Source: Candidatus Woesearchaeota archaeon (lineage in GTDB: Archaea; Nanobdellota; Nanobdellia; Woesearchaeales; GW2011-AR4). Taken from it: DNA of 64,000 bases. Positions 15,914 through 24,968 of the stretch are shown in pieces. The DNA lies in assembly GCA_016180235.1 (NCBI GenBank), contig JACPBQ010000002.1:153055-217054 (forward strand), given 5' to 3'. Made by a program: the position numbers and the translations under genes. The notes beneath the pieces are model-generated. The model was given only the letters and a program-made list of their open reading frames with translations, was not told where the DNA came from and ran no database searches. How positions within the stretch are numbered: the first letter of the stretch is position 1; every line of letters starts with the position of its first letter.

Positions 15914-18900
15914 ATGATTAAAATGGCCGGAAATCACAAGCAAAAAATTGCAGTTTTAATGGTCTTATTAGTTATTATGCTGCCTGTTTATTCTTCTCTG
16001 GCATTTGCCGACCTGTCGAAGATAGAGGCAAGGGGAAAGGATAATGTAAACAACTACATAAGGGAAAGTGATTTCATAACATTCAAGGCTACTGCAACAG
16101 TTCCCGGAGACACTGCAATAACCGCAAGCCAGGTGCTTTTGGGCTCTAACCTGCAGTTTGACAGCTGCAAGGCGGGAATAGACGGCTTCGACTGCACATT
16201 AAGGTTCCCTGGAAACGGGACGACGTTGTTTGATGCAAAAGCAATCCCGTACACAATAACCTTAAAAAATGATGCAGGAAATGTTGTGCAGACAAAAACA
16301 GACAGCATTTTCGTCGATAACCTTCCTCCGCAGATAACTTCTTTCACTGTCGACCAGGCCCTTATAAGCTCGGGCATCGTGCGGTTCAGCTTTGATGTTT
16401 TGGATAATGCCTGCGCCGCCTCAAGCTGCGCCGGAAAATGCTCCGGAATTAAAAGTGTGGAGCTCTCTGACACCAAAAGCAGCTACAAGGACACCATCAC
16501 TTTCAACACGGATTCGTGCACAGTCTCCAGGACTTTTGAAACATCTGCATTGCCATTCTCAGAAGGCCAGCATGTTATACTGGCAAAGGCATTTGACAGG
16601 TTTGACCAAGTATCAACAGCAGCATCAGCAACATTTCAATTTGACAAAAGCGCCCCTTTCATCGACTTGAACACATTAAGGGTTGTTGATGGCCTGGATA
16701 TAGACTTAAGCTCTTTTGGAGCTGCTCCTGTGCCGGTAACGGTAAAGATTGACATAAAGGATACCGATCTTAACAAAAATACTGTGTTTGCTGATTTAAG
16801 CGAGCTTAATAAAAACGCCAACCTTGGGAATGTACAGGCTTCCTGCGGGGAAACTCAAAACAGCATAACGGCATGCTCATGGAATATTGCTCTTGCTCCT
16901 GACGGTCCCGGACTAAAGAAAGTTACAATACTTGCTTCCGATATTTCCGGAAATAATGCAAAGACCGAAATAACAAAAAGTTTTGGATTGGATAGTGCAG
17001 GGCCTGTTGTCCTTTCTTTGGCCAGTGCACAGGTTGTGGATGGCCAGAACTTTGCTAAATTAAGCAATAATACCTTTGTTGCAACTTTGAGGGATGATGC
17101 TGGGGTAAAGGCTTCTGACATAAAGCTGCATGCGGATACTGTTGTTAAGGAAGCAGATTCGTGCTCCAAAGCAGTCGATATATGGCAATGCACCTGGAGC
17201 AATATCAATTTCCTGAATCCGGGAAAAATAAAAGTATCAATAGATACTGATTCAAAAGACAGGCTTGGCAACCTAGTTACAGAGAAATTCGAGAAAGAAG
17301 TTATTGTTGATTCCATAAAGCCAAAATTAGTCCAGATTGTTGTAAAAGGCATAGGCGGAAGCCAGGAAGCTCTTGAAGAGTTTATAACAACTGGAGACAA
17401 GCTGCAGGTCCAGGCAGTCATTGAGGATGATAGTCTGCAGAAAGCTTCTGCTGATTTCTCCAGGTTTATATTCAATGCAAGGGATGTGAATGCGGATACT
17501 TGCACAAAAACCGGAGCAAAAACATTTGTATGCTCATGGACAACATCATCTATAGATATAGAGAGTTTTATTGATGATTTCATAAGGCTTCAGTTTACCG
17601 ATATTGCGGGCAATACTCTGGAAGCCAAGGAGCCTCTAAAGGTCCTTGGGGTTACAGGAGGCGAGACCCCTGACTTCTGGCAAAGCTCGGTCAGATGCTC
17701 TCCGTCTTTGCTTGATAGGGAAACGCTGCCATTGATAAGCCAAAGGGCATTTTGCCTGGTTTCCCTAACTCCAAAGTCATTGGCAGGCAGCGCATTTGAA
17801 GATATAGAACCGGTAAGCGCAACACTTGGGGAATGCAGTGGCGATATGAGCTTTGTTGATTCTGTCAAGCTGGAAAACAACCAGTTCAGCAAGGAGCCAT
17901 TGCTCAGGATAAATTTCAAAAGGCAGGATGCAAGGGTTGACAAGATAGATCTTCTTTGCCCTGTTGACATAATATCCAGGAAAGGCAATAATATCGTTAC
18001 AACTCCGGAAAAAGAGAATGTAGACATTAATTTCCAGCTCTACAACCAGCCATTGGGAGAAGTCTCTGCTAACGTACAGAAGAAGATTGATGATGCAGTT
18101 GAGGATTCCGAAGGCATTTTGGATTATGTTGCCTGGATGAAAACTGTTTTCTTTTATGGGGAAAGGCTATGTAATGTTGGGAATATCGTTGTAAATATTG
18201 TCGCTTTATATAAGGCAGTAGGCATATTTTGGGCAGATTTTGATCTGTTAACTACAGGAACCCCTGCAAATGCAGCAGCCAAAGCTGAAAGGATATCCTG
18301 GGACACTTTGACTGAAGAAGCAAGGCAGGAAACTCTCGGAAAATTTCCATTAATCACAAAAGCATGCAACCTTGTCAACTGTAAATCCGTTGTAGATAAG
18401 AATGCAATAACTTTCGATTTTGAAGGTCCTGAATCTATTTTAGGGAAATGGAGGCAGGGAGGAAAAGACATACTAGGAACCTTAGATGTTGGCGGCATTG
18501 TAAGCAAATATGTCGGTGAAAAAGGAAAAGAGTCAGATCCAACCAGGTTCATGAATCCAAAAGACAGCATAGTGGTTGCATCTTTGACTGCATGCATTCC
18601 CGGCATTATCTACGGCCTGGACAAATACAGGCAAATTCAATGCATGTATGCTGATTGCTTGCAAACAGGAGTTGGCAAGCAGGGATTGCCTGTGTTTGCA
18701 TGCGAGGACCAGAAGAGCTATGCAACCTGCAAATATGTTGTTGGGGAAGTATTCAAAGTAATACCAATAACAGCGGCATTTGATTATTACGCAAATCTGA
18801 TAAAATCAACTTTAGCCAATCCGTTCAAGATATTGGGTGCAGGAATAGCAGTTGCATGTGATCCAAAGATTGTAGGTGAACCTTTCAGCTATAATGTTTG

Positions 18901-19057
18901 TGCAGGAGTAAAAATAGTATCATTGCTTGGTGTAACAATACAGGAAGTAACCTCGATATTTGACGCAGACACATGGACAATACAGGAAGACTTCTGCGAC
19001 AGGCTGGAAAAAGCAGAAGATTCGGACAGCGAAGAAAGCGGAGGGTTATTCGGATAA
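15914..19057 (+). CDS. Large secreted protein with Ig-like repeats and cysteine-rich C-terminal domain, cassette B
   Basis: A 1047-aa protein with a Sec signal (IAVLMVLLVIMLPVYSSLAFA, cut before DLS). Residues about 30-560 form four or five Ig-like repeats of the type 'D...P.I...' with 'ITDIAGN/DISGNN' turns, most with one disulfide pair. From about 620 the sequence becomes Cys-rich and helical. The C-terminal module 'ACIPGIIYGLDKYRQIQCMYADCL' with 'C.....YATCKYVVGEVF' is shared with the 375-aa protein of cassette A. It ends in an acidic/Ser tail (DSDSEESGG). Met4 is an alternative start. It abuts the next gene with no gap. Inferred: a large extracellular partner of the class III protein. Confidence 0.8.
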   Translation: MIKMAGNHKQKIAVLMVLLVIMLPVYSSLAFADLSKIEARGKDNVNNYIRESDFITFKATATVPGDTAITASQVLLGSNLQFDSCKAGIDGFDCTLRFPGNGTTLFDAKAIPYTITLKNDAGNVVQTKTDSIFVDNLPPQITSFTVDQALISSGIVRFSFDVLDNACAASSCAGKCSGIKSVELSDTKSSYKDTITFNTDSCTVSRTFETSALPFSEGQHVILAKAFDRFDQVSTAASATFQFDKSAPFIDLNTLRVVDGLDIDLSSFGAAPVPVTVKIDIKDTDLNKNTVFADLSELNKNANLGNVQASCGETQNSITACSWNIALAPDGPGLKKVTILASDISGNNAKTEITKSFGLDSAGPVVLSLASAQVVDGQNFAKLSNNTFVATLRDDAGVKASDIKLHADTVVKEADSCSKAVDIWQCTWSNINFLNPGKIKVSIDTDSKDRLGNLVTEKFEKEVIVDSIKPKLVQIVVKGIGGSQEALEEFITTGDKLQVQAVIEDDSLQKASADFSRFIFNARDVNADTCTKTGAKTFVCSWTTSSIDIESFIDDFIRLQFTDIAGNTLEAKEPLKVLGVTGGETPDFWQSSVRCSPSLLDRETLPLISQRAFCLVSLTPKSLAGSAFEDIEPVSATLGECSGDMSFVDSVKLENNQFSKEPLLRINFKRQDARVDKIDLLCPVDIISRKGNNIVTTPEKENVDINFQLYNQPLGEVSANVQKKIDDAVEDSEGILDYVAWMKTVFFYGERLCNVGNIVVNIVALYKAVGIFWADFDLLTTGTPANAAAKAERISWDTLTEEARQETLGKFPLITKACNLVNCKSVVDKNAITFDFEGPESILGKWRQGGKDILGTLDVGGIVSKYVGEKGKESDPTRFMNPKDSIVVASLTACIPGIIYGLDKYRQIQCMYADCLQTGVGKQGLPVFACEDQKSYATCKYVVGEVFKVIPITAAFDYYANLIKSTLANPFKILGAGIAVACDPKIVGEPFSYNVCAGVKIVSLLGVTIQEVTSIFDADTWTIQEDFCDRLEKAEDSDSEESGGLFG

Positions 19058-21664
19058 ATGAAAAACAGCAAATCGAAAAAAGCCCACAGTGTTGGAAGTG
19101 CTTTGATAGTTGTTATTTTGATTATGTCCATTTTCGCTTTTGGATTGTATACCGGGAATAATAATTCAATAAATTATAATAATCAGAATAATGAAAACAA
19201 TCAAAACAAAATTACTGCGGCTGCTGTTGGGATGGAGAAGATAAGTGGAATGGCTGAAGATCAACCACCAACAACGGCTCCAGCACCAGCAGCATCTGCA
19301 CCACCACATGCGACAAGCAATATAAATCCTAATGACCCAATCGCAAAAATAATTGAAGATGTTAATAAAAAAACTTCCAGTAGTACCACGCCCACTGGCA
19401 CTTCAAAAATGGCGAGTTCGCAGGAAATAAGCAGATTTAGAGACATCGCTAGTAGATGGACACAATGCTTAAGCAGACCAAATGACTGCAGGAATTACGA
19501 ACAGTTAGAAAAGCAATATTATGATGAAAAAACAAAATTTGAGTACAGAACCAAGTCTCCTGAGGATTTATTTGATATTACACGAGAAGAAGGAACAGAC
19601 AAATCACTTGCGCAGAATGCCCTTGATTGGAAATTAAAAAACAGGGATGGTGCTACTATCACTTATCTGTTTGATGAAGAATCTGGAGAAGGGCAAAAAC
19701 TTTTGGCAAGGACTATTGGAAGGGATAAAGGCCTTGAGAATGTTTTAAAAAGAGATTATCTAAATCAATATAATGAACTAAAAATCGGTATAGAAGAAGA
19801 CAAAGCAGCAAAAGCTCAGAGCCTTACATATGACAGCACCAATCAAGTTTATGTGGATAGGCAAGGAAATGTATATGAGCCAACAGCAGGGACAACCGGA
19901 ACTATTTTCAAAAAAACAGGAGAAAAAATAGAGGTAGCGACAACTGCAACTGGGCAAAAGGCTAATGAAAAATTAGAAGAATTAAAGGGACAAATAATAG
20001 GGAAGGAAGTAGATTATGGTGATGAAACTAGTTCAGAAATAGTAGAGGTTGTTGCCGTTGGCAATGAATTCAAGGCAAAGGATGCTAATGGTTTCCTTTA
20101 CTCCATATCAAACAGGGGAGAAGTTTTGGAAGATTTGTGGAGCTATCCTCAATCAATAAAAGCTGGAAACAACAAGGAAGCAAAACGTGTTGAAAATTTA
20201 TTGCAAATGACAGACTACGAGTTTGCGGTTTACAAAACCTCTGATGGCACACTTTATAATCAAAAAGGCGAGGCGATAACTGATAGTGTGACAAAAGTAG
20301 AAAAAATATCGGCTGATGTAAGAATTTTGGAAACAATAAAAGTTGATAAGGGAAAAGTGGGAAAAGATGTTACTACAACCAAGATTCAAAGCGGTGATTC
20401 AAATCCTATTGATATATCCCCTATTGTCAAGGCACAGGTAATCAGCGCCGTTAAAAGCGCTGGAAAGGAGCCAACAATTGAAGGAAGTCTAGATGATGAT
20501 GGGAATGCACTCACAATATCGAACGAAAAAGGAGTTGTAAGTAAGATTACAAGAACCAGCGAAGGAGGCGATGAGATTAATGGCTTCAAAATAGAGAGTC
20601 AATTCCTTGATGATCAGCCACTTAATATCTTTAGGACAAGCCCAGATGGAAAAGTGACTCTAAAAGAAATTAAGGAATCTAAGGAAATTGAAACTGGACA
20701 AAAAGATGCTGATGGAAAGCCGATAAAGGAAAAGTATATTATAACAAAAGAATGGATTAAGGAAGATGCTATAAATAAAGAAAGGATAGTTCGCACATAT
20801 GAAGTTGATGAAAAAACAGGTAAGCAAAAAGATGACCAGTATAAAGAGCTTATGACTAATTCTAAGACAGGAGAGCCAAAACAATTAAAATATTCTGAAA
20901 ATCATCCCAGATTTGGTAAAGAAAAAGAAGATTTAGAAATCCTCAAAACCCAATACACTTCCAGGCAATACTTCGCCAAATTCGAATCAATCCTTACAGA
21001 TTATGCAGGCCTTGGCTATTACGCAACCCTTTTCTTTGAAGATGAAGACCTTGATGCCTGGAGGGAAAATGTAGACAAGACATTTGCAACCCTATATTTA
21101 GGGACAGAATACTGGACCTCTGACATATGCGCCGTTTCCACGGACATTGACAGGAGCAGCCAGGGAGTTGCATATGTTGACACAAAACTGGGATTGGCGG
21201 CGGTAGCAGCCCATATTGAAGCCTCAAGGAGCGAGCAGCTTATAGGCCCGGGAACAGAAGACAACAGCACGGGGATAGTAATGCCTACAAGAGAGTACTT
21301 ATACAAGATAACCTTTAACGTAAAGAACGGTGATTATGAGTCCGATCCAAAAGCGTTGGAAATAATGAGATTCAACATATTCTTAAAAGGTGACAGGACT
21401 GCTAAATTATTCAGGAATGACGTTGAAGTTGAAAAAGGGGACCGGTTTGGGCATATTGGAAGAGCTGCTATTGTGCAGTATTCCCGCTTTTTCTATGACA
21501 AGATATGCATAGAGTTTGAAACTACGCCGTCATCATGGAGATTGGATGATGACGAGCTTTGCAACACAATAATGGGGCCTTCAGGGCCAACAAGCGCAGG
21601 AACAGCCCAGCAGCAGCCTTCCCAGCAGCAGGAAAGCGGAGAAGGGGATATTCTTGACATTTAA
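19058..21664 (+). CDS. Membrane-anchored surface protein, cassette B
   Basis: An 868-aa protein with one N-terminal helix (GSALIVVILIMSIFAFGLY, about 13-32). A low-complexity Asn/Gln stretch and a Pro/Ala-rich stalk (about 67-90) follow, then a long charged region rich in Lys/Glu/Thr/Gly beta-hairpin-like repeats (DGNALTISNEKGVV, DGKVTLKEIKES). The C-terminal domain (about 625-850, 'Y.TLFFEDEDLD.WRENVD', later 'KICIEFETTPSSWRLDDDELCNTI') resembles the end of the 469-aa protein of cassette A. It ends in a Gln/Ser tail. It starts on the base after the preceding stop. Inferred: anchor or stalk component. Base composition of the middle part is more AT-rich than its neighbours. Confidence 0.7.
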   Translation: MKNSKSKKAHSVGSALIVVILIMSIFAFGLYTGNNNSINYNNQNNENNQNKITAAAVGMEKISGMAEDQPPTTAPAPAASAPPHATSNINPNDPIAKIIEDVNKKTSSSTTPTGTSKMASSQEISRFRDIASRWTQCLSRPNDCRNYEQLEKQYYDEKTKFEYRTKSPEDLFDITREEGTDKSLAQNALDWKLKNRDGATITYLFDEESGEGQKLLARTIGRDKGLENVLKRDYLNQYNELKIGIEEDKAAKAQSLTYDSTNQVYVDRQGNVYEPTAGTTGTIFKKTGEKIEVATTATGQKANEKLEELKGQIIGKEVDYGDETSSEIVEVVAVGNEFKAKDANGFLYSISNRGEVLEDLWSYPQSIKAGNNKEAKRVENLLQMTDYEFAVYKTSDGTLYNQKGEAITDSVTKVEKISADVRILETIKVDKGKVGKDVTTTKIQSGDSNPIDISPIVKAQVISAVKSAGKEPTIEGSLDDDGNALTISNEKGVVSKITRTSEGGDEINGFKIESQFLDDQPLNIFRTSPDGKVTLKEIKESKEIETGQKDADGKPIKEKYIITKEWIKEDAINKERIVRTYEVDEKTGKQKDDQYKELMTNSKTGEPKQLKYSENHPRFGKEKEDLEILKTQYTSRQYFAKFESILTDYAGLGYYATLFFEDEDLDAWRENVDKTFATLYLGTEYWTSDICAVSTDIDRSSQGVAYVDTKLGLAAVAAHIEASRSEQLIGPGTEDNSTGIVMPTREYLYKITFNVKNGDYESDPKALEIMRFNIFLKGDRTAKLFRNDVEVEKGDRFGHIGRAAIVQYSRFFYDKICIEFETTPSSWRLDDDELCNTIMGPSGPTSAGTAQQQPSQQQESGEGDILDI

Positions 21665-21692
21665 CTGATTCTATACCGATTTAAAAGAAACA

Positions 21693-21702
21693 TTTATATA
21701 AA
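21693..21702 (+). promoter_or_regulatory. TATA box for the six-helix membrane protein
   Basis: TTTATATAAA preceded by a purine-rich BRE-like AAAAGAAACA. It lies about 23 bases before ATG 21725, so the transcript would be nearly leaderless. This suggests the membrane protein has its own promoter within cassette B. Confidence 0.45.
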
Positions 21703-21724
21703 TCCGGAATTAAAAATTATCAAG

Positions 21725-22480
21725 ATGAAAGATAATTTCATAAAGCAAAATTATGTTTTATTCATAAATTCCTTCAAAAAAATAAACTTAAAGTTCTTTT
21801 TAATACTGGCTTTTGACATTCTTTTTTACTTTATTTTCATGCAGATAGGGAATTTTTTCATTAAAATCATAGAAAAAAAGGCGGCAAATGTCGATTTAAC
21901 CCAGAATCTTCTTGGGTTGAACCAGCAGGCTGCTGCCGGCTTATTGGGCTCTGTAAGGGGATTTTTCTTCTTCCTAATTTTCTCAGCAATTTTATTTCTG
22001 CTGCTTATGGTAATAAACTGGAGCATCTTCAAGGGATTGATTTGGACAATAACAGCAAATAAAAAATTCAATTTTAATTTCCTGAAAAAATTCTTTTTAT
22101 TGAATCTTGTATGGCTGCCATTCTGGTTTTTGCTGATATTCCTTTTTGCCGTGATAATAAACCCCGCAACAGCCCCGATATTAATGATAATAACTGTAAT
22201 AACTGCATTCTACTTCACCAATATACTCTACCCATTATTCTTAAGAGACAATAAGCTAAGAAAAATAAAAGAGGCGTTTAAGCTTGGGATTAAAAAAATA
22301 CACTATTTTATCGTGCCTTATGCAGTCATAGGTGTTTTGTTTTATATTATTTCAAAGGCATACAGTCTGATTGCGGCAAATATTGGCCTAAACCCGAATG
22401 TTTTCTTCGGAATCCTTTTGGTCTTTATAGCATGGGCTAGGTACTATTTTGTTGAGATTGTTGGCAGCCTGAGTAAATAG
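21725..22480 (+). CDS. Six-helix integral membrane protein, cassette B
   Basis: A 251-aa very hydrophobic protein. A short basic cytoplasmic N-terminus (FINSFKKINLKFF) precedes about six membrane helices, with a long first extracytoplasmic loop (KKAANVDLTQNLLGLNQQAAAGLL). The arrangement matches the 280-aa protein ending cassette C (31745): same order, same loop character, and a similar 'LRKIKEAFKLGIKKIHYFIVPY' cytoplasmic segment against 'LKETPKKIIRLGAKKFVPVIISY'. No transporter or enzyme motif is recognised. Inferred: a membrane platform or export partner for the surface proteins. Confidence 0.7.
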   Translation: MKDNFIKQNYVLFINSFKKINLKFFLILAFDILFYFIFMQIGNFFIKIIEKKAANVDLTQNLLGLNQQAAAGLLGSVRGFFFFLIFSAILFLLLMVINWSIFKGLIWTITANKKFNFNFLKKFFLLNLVWLPFWFLLIFLFAVIINPATAPILMIITVITAFYFTNILYPLFLRDNKLRKIKEAFKLGIKKIHYFIVPYAVIGVLFYIISKAYSLIAANIGLNPNVFFGILLVFIAWARYYFVEIVGSLSK

Positions 22481-22539
22481 CTTTCTACAGAAAACTATAT
22501 ATATTATGATATAGGGGGATTACTCAAAAAGAGGTAAGC

Positions 22540-22671
22540 ATGATAAATTTCTATAAATTACGCTATAAACTGCCGGGTAAAGCGGATTCTTGCAATTTCA
22601 CCAAAAGCCTTAAATATCCATATATAGCATATATATTAAAATTATATTTATTAGATATAAAAAATATATAA
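22540..22671 (+). CDS. Possible 43-aa ORF before the AbrB-like gene
   Basis: ATG 22540 follows a good GAGGT site and opens 43 codons (MINFYKLRYKLPGKADSCNF...). The second half is biased by extreme AT content (ILKLYLLDIKNI) and no domain is recognised. It may be a leader peptide or chance. Confidence 0.2.
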   Translation: MINFYKLRYKLPGKADSCNFTKSLKYPYIAYILKLYLLDIKNI

Positions 22672-22689
22672 TATAAATATAAAACATAT

Positions 22690-22845
22690 ATGAGATATAC
22701 AAAAAAGGTAATCAAAACCTCTGGAGGCCTGGTAGTAAGGGTTCCAGCAGATATTGTAAAGCTCCTTAATTTGACAGATAAAGACTATGTTGAGATTGAT
22801 TTGACAAAAATAGACCTCAAAGAATTAAACAAAAAATCAAAATAA
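22690..22845 (+). CDS. AbrB-like small DNA-binding protein, head of cassette C
   Basis: A 51-aa protein, MRYTKKVIKTSGGLVVRVPADIVKLL, then NLTDKDYVEIDL. This is the two-hairpin AbrB/SpoVT core (strand, 'GG.VVRVP.DIV..L.L...D.VEI'). No toxin gene follows, so it is probably a stand-alone regulator. It lies 244 bases before the class III protein gene at 23090, in a position equivalent to the ribbon-helix-helix gene of cassette B. Upstream DNA is almost pure A/T (22620-22690), with TATATA runs serving as promoter or operator. Confidence 0.65.
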   Translation: MRYTKKVIKTSGGLVVRVPADIVKLLNLTDKDYVEIDLTKIDLKELNKKSK

Positions 22846-22938
22846 AAAAATGCCAGTACGGTTCACAAACAGCTCACAATTATTGGGTTATGATAAAAGG
22901 TGATTCAAAATTAAAAATACAAAATAAAAAAAATCATT

Positions 22939-22983
22939 CCCGGCGTTTTTGCCTTAAATTAGCCATAATAGCAAAAACGCAGG
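22939..22983. repeat. GCGTTTTTGC inverted-repeat element, copy 1
   Basis: A perfect 10-bp inverted repeat: GCGTTTTTGC at 22943-22952 and GCAAAAACGC at 22971-22980, with flanking CCG and AGG. The same arms in the reverse orientation appear at 35790-35825. It lies between the AbrB-like gene and the 629-aa protein gene. Could be a small dispersed element, a terminator-like hairpin or a protein site. Confidence 0.55.
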
Positions 22984-23089
22984 CTATGAATTATTGTTTT
23001 CAATGCCCTAATGAAATAAAGCATGCATGTAGAAATGAGCTAGCAAATAATTGTGAAAATTACCTAAGATAAATTAATTGAAAAATAAA

Positions 23090-24967
23090 ATGTCCAAAAA
23101 AAGAGGTCAGGCAACTATTTTTATGGTAATGGCGATAATCATATTGCTTCTTGGATCTTTTTTCTTCTTTGCCCAAAGGGCTTCTCTGGAAAAAACCGAA
23201 TTGATAAGCCCTGAAACAGCGCCTGTAAAAAGCTTCATAGACACGTGCATAACAGATGTTGCGAGGCAGGGAATAACAATTTTAGGATTGAATGGGGGAT
23301 ATATAAATTTCCCGGATGAGATAGAAAGAAGCCCAAGGAGCTACCTGCAGCTTGGCCCCGTAAGCAGCATAAAAAACCCATACTGGTGGTATGACGGCAT
23401 TGAAAGCGTCCCGTCAGAAAGCTTTATTGCAGGCCAGATAGAGGGCTATATTGCCTCAAACCTTGACAGCTGCATAAGCGGCTTTACAGCCTTTAACCAG
23501 CTTGATTTAAAGCAAAAAGGAAAGCTTGAGGTAAAGGTAACGCTTAACGAGAATGATGTGACTGTAGATGTGAATTATCCCCTGGAGCTTGCAAACAAGC
23601 TTAACAGCACCACAATAATGCTGGAAAATTTTAAGGAAACCCTGCCAATCAGGCTGAAGAAGGCCTATGAGACGGCAAAAGACATCTATGAGTCTGAAAA
23701 AAGGAGTTTTTTCCTGGAGTTCAAGACAACAGACCTTATATCCATGGATGAGAGCATACCCACAACTGGCATAGAAACATCCTGCAGGGAGAAAACATGG
23801 CGCGTTGACCGGGTGCAGGAAAAGCTGAAGAGGCTCCTCAATGTAAACCTGCCTTATATCAACATAGTTAATTCTGACTTTAATGAAAATGCCTATGTGC
23901 CAAACCCATTCGGGGAAGACACCTATAAGGACTCTTACTATGAGAAGCACTATAAGTGGCAGGTATCGGATAAGGATTATGCTGGTTTGAAGGTTTCATT
24001 CGCCTACGAGGAAAGCTGGCCAATGCAGTTTAACGCAAGGCCGAGCAGCAATGGCATAATGAAATCAAATGCCCAGAAAAGCCAGGGCTTCCTCGATTTC
24101 TTCTGCCTGCATATATGGCACTTTACCTATGATGCGGTATATCCTGTAAGGATTACCATAACAGACATTGCTCCTGAATCCGAGCCCTACCAGTTTAACT
24201 TTGCATTCAAGGTAAGCGTTGACCACAATCAGCCAAGGAGGGAAAATTTTGCATCGACATTATTCGAGCAGCCGGATTTAGGCAATCAGGAAGAATACTG
24301 CAACGATGTTGTAAATGACATTACAGTATACACCGTGGAAAACACAACAGTACAGAAGGATGTGGCGCATGTCAACCTCACATTCGTCTGCGGGGTATTT
24401 AGCTGCAATATGGGGGAAACAGACTGGCTCAGCTTTGGCGCTGCAGCAGGCCTTACCAAAGCATTCCCTTACTGTGTAAACGGGATCCTTAGAGGCAGCA
24501 GGGAGGGGTTTGAGGATGGCCAGATGTTCATGCGCACAGAAACTCCGGGTACATACATCCTTCACCTTAAGCCCGTAAAGGAATTCCAGTATTATGATAT
24601 CGTTAAGCATGACTTTGACAATCCCATTGCAGAAAGCGGATTGAGGGAAAATGAGAGAATATCAATAACAATAAAATCCCTGCAGGATAATTTTGAATCT
24701 TTTGGGGTTTATCCCATTGAAAGGGATTTCCCGATAAGGCTGCTCAATGATAACCAGGAATATGAAGTGACGATCTACCTGTCAGACGAAGACAGCATCA
24801 TTGGCGGCTACAAGGGAATATGGAAAGTTTCCCCTGAGCAGGTGGCAAGCGCAAAAAAAATAAGATTCCACGTCCTGGAAAAGCAAGGAAGCGAAGATGA
24901 AGCAGCGTTATTTGTTGCAGGGCTTGATTCATACTCCAAAAAAGTTCCGCAGCCGGAGCTGGTATAG
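23090..24967 (+). CDS. Class III signal-peptide surface protein, cassette C
   Basis: A 625-aa paralogue of the proteins at 6423, 13640 and 50401. The start is ATG 23090, giving MSKKRGQATIFMVMAIIILL, a class III signal with cleavage after Gly6. An upstream TTG at 23078 would add only KNK-type residues. The conserved module 'VKSFIDTCITDVARQGITILGLNGGYINFPDE' and 'NPYWWYDGIESVPSESFI' is well preserved, then 'LDSCISGFTAF'. Further on, paired Cys (CGVFSCNMG) and an Ig-like end. It is followed after one base by the giant fibronectin-type gene. Inferred: a surface filament or scaffold subunit. Confidence 0.8.
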   Translation: MSKKRGQATIFMVMAIIILLLGSFFFFAQRASLEKTELISPETAPVKSFIDTCITDVARQGITILGLNGGYINFPDEIERSPRSYLQLGPVSSIKNPYWWYDGIESVPSESFIAGQIEGYIASNLDSCISGFTAFNQLDLKQKGKLEVKVTLNENDVTVDVNYPLELANKLNSTTIMLENFKETLPIRLKKAYETAKDIYESEKRSFFLEFKTTDLISMDESIPTTGIETSCREKTWRVDRVQEKLKRLLNVNLPYINIVNSDFNENAYVPNPFGEDTYKDSYYEKHYKWQVSDKDYAGLKVSFAYEESWPMQFNARPSSNGIMKSNAQKSQGFLDFFCLHIWHFTYDAVYPVRITITDIAPESEPYQFNFAFKVSVDHNQPRRENFASTLFEQPDLGNQEEYCNDVVNDITVYTVENTTVQKDVAHVNLTFVCGVFSCNMGETDWLSFGAAAGLTKAFPYCVNGILRGSREGFEDGQMFMRTETPGTYILHLKPVKEFQYYDIVKHDFDNPIAESGLRENERISITIKSLQDNFESFGVYPIERDFPIRLLNDNQEYEVTIYLSDEDSIIGGYKGIWKVSPEQVASAKKIRFHVLEKQGSEDEAALFVAGLDSYSKKVPQPELV

Positions 24968-24968
24968 G

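Noticed and set aside
16855..17583. 242-codon minus-strand frame inside the 1047-aa gene
   Set aside because: Antisense to a gene with a strong signal peptide and repeated domains; Ser/Phe-rich translation is typical of a shadow frame.
24897..24968. Upstream extension of the 2257-aa giant protein
   Set aside because: It overlaps the end of the class III protein gene and would bury the Sec signal peptide that starts at 24969.
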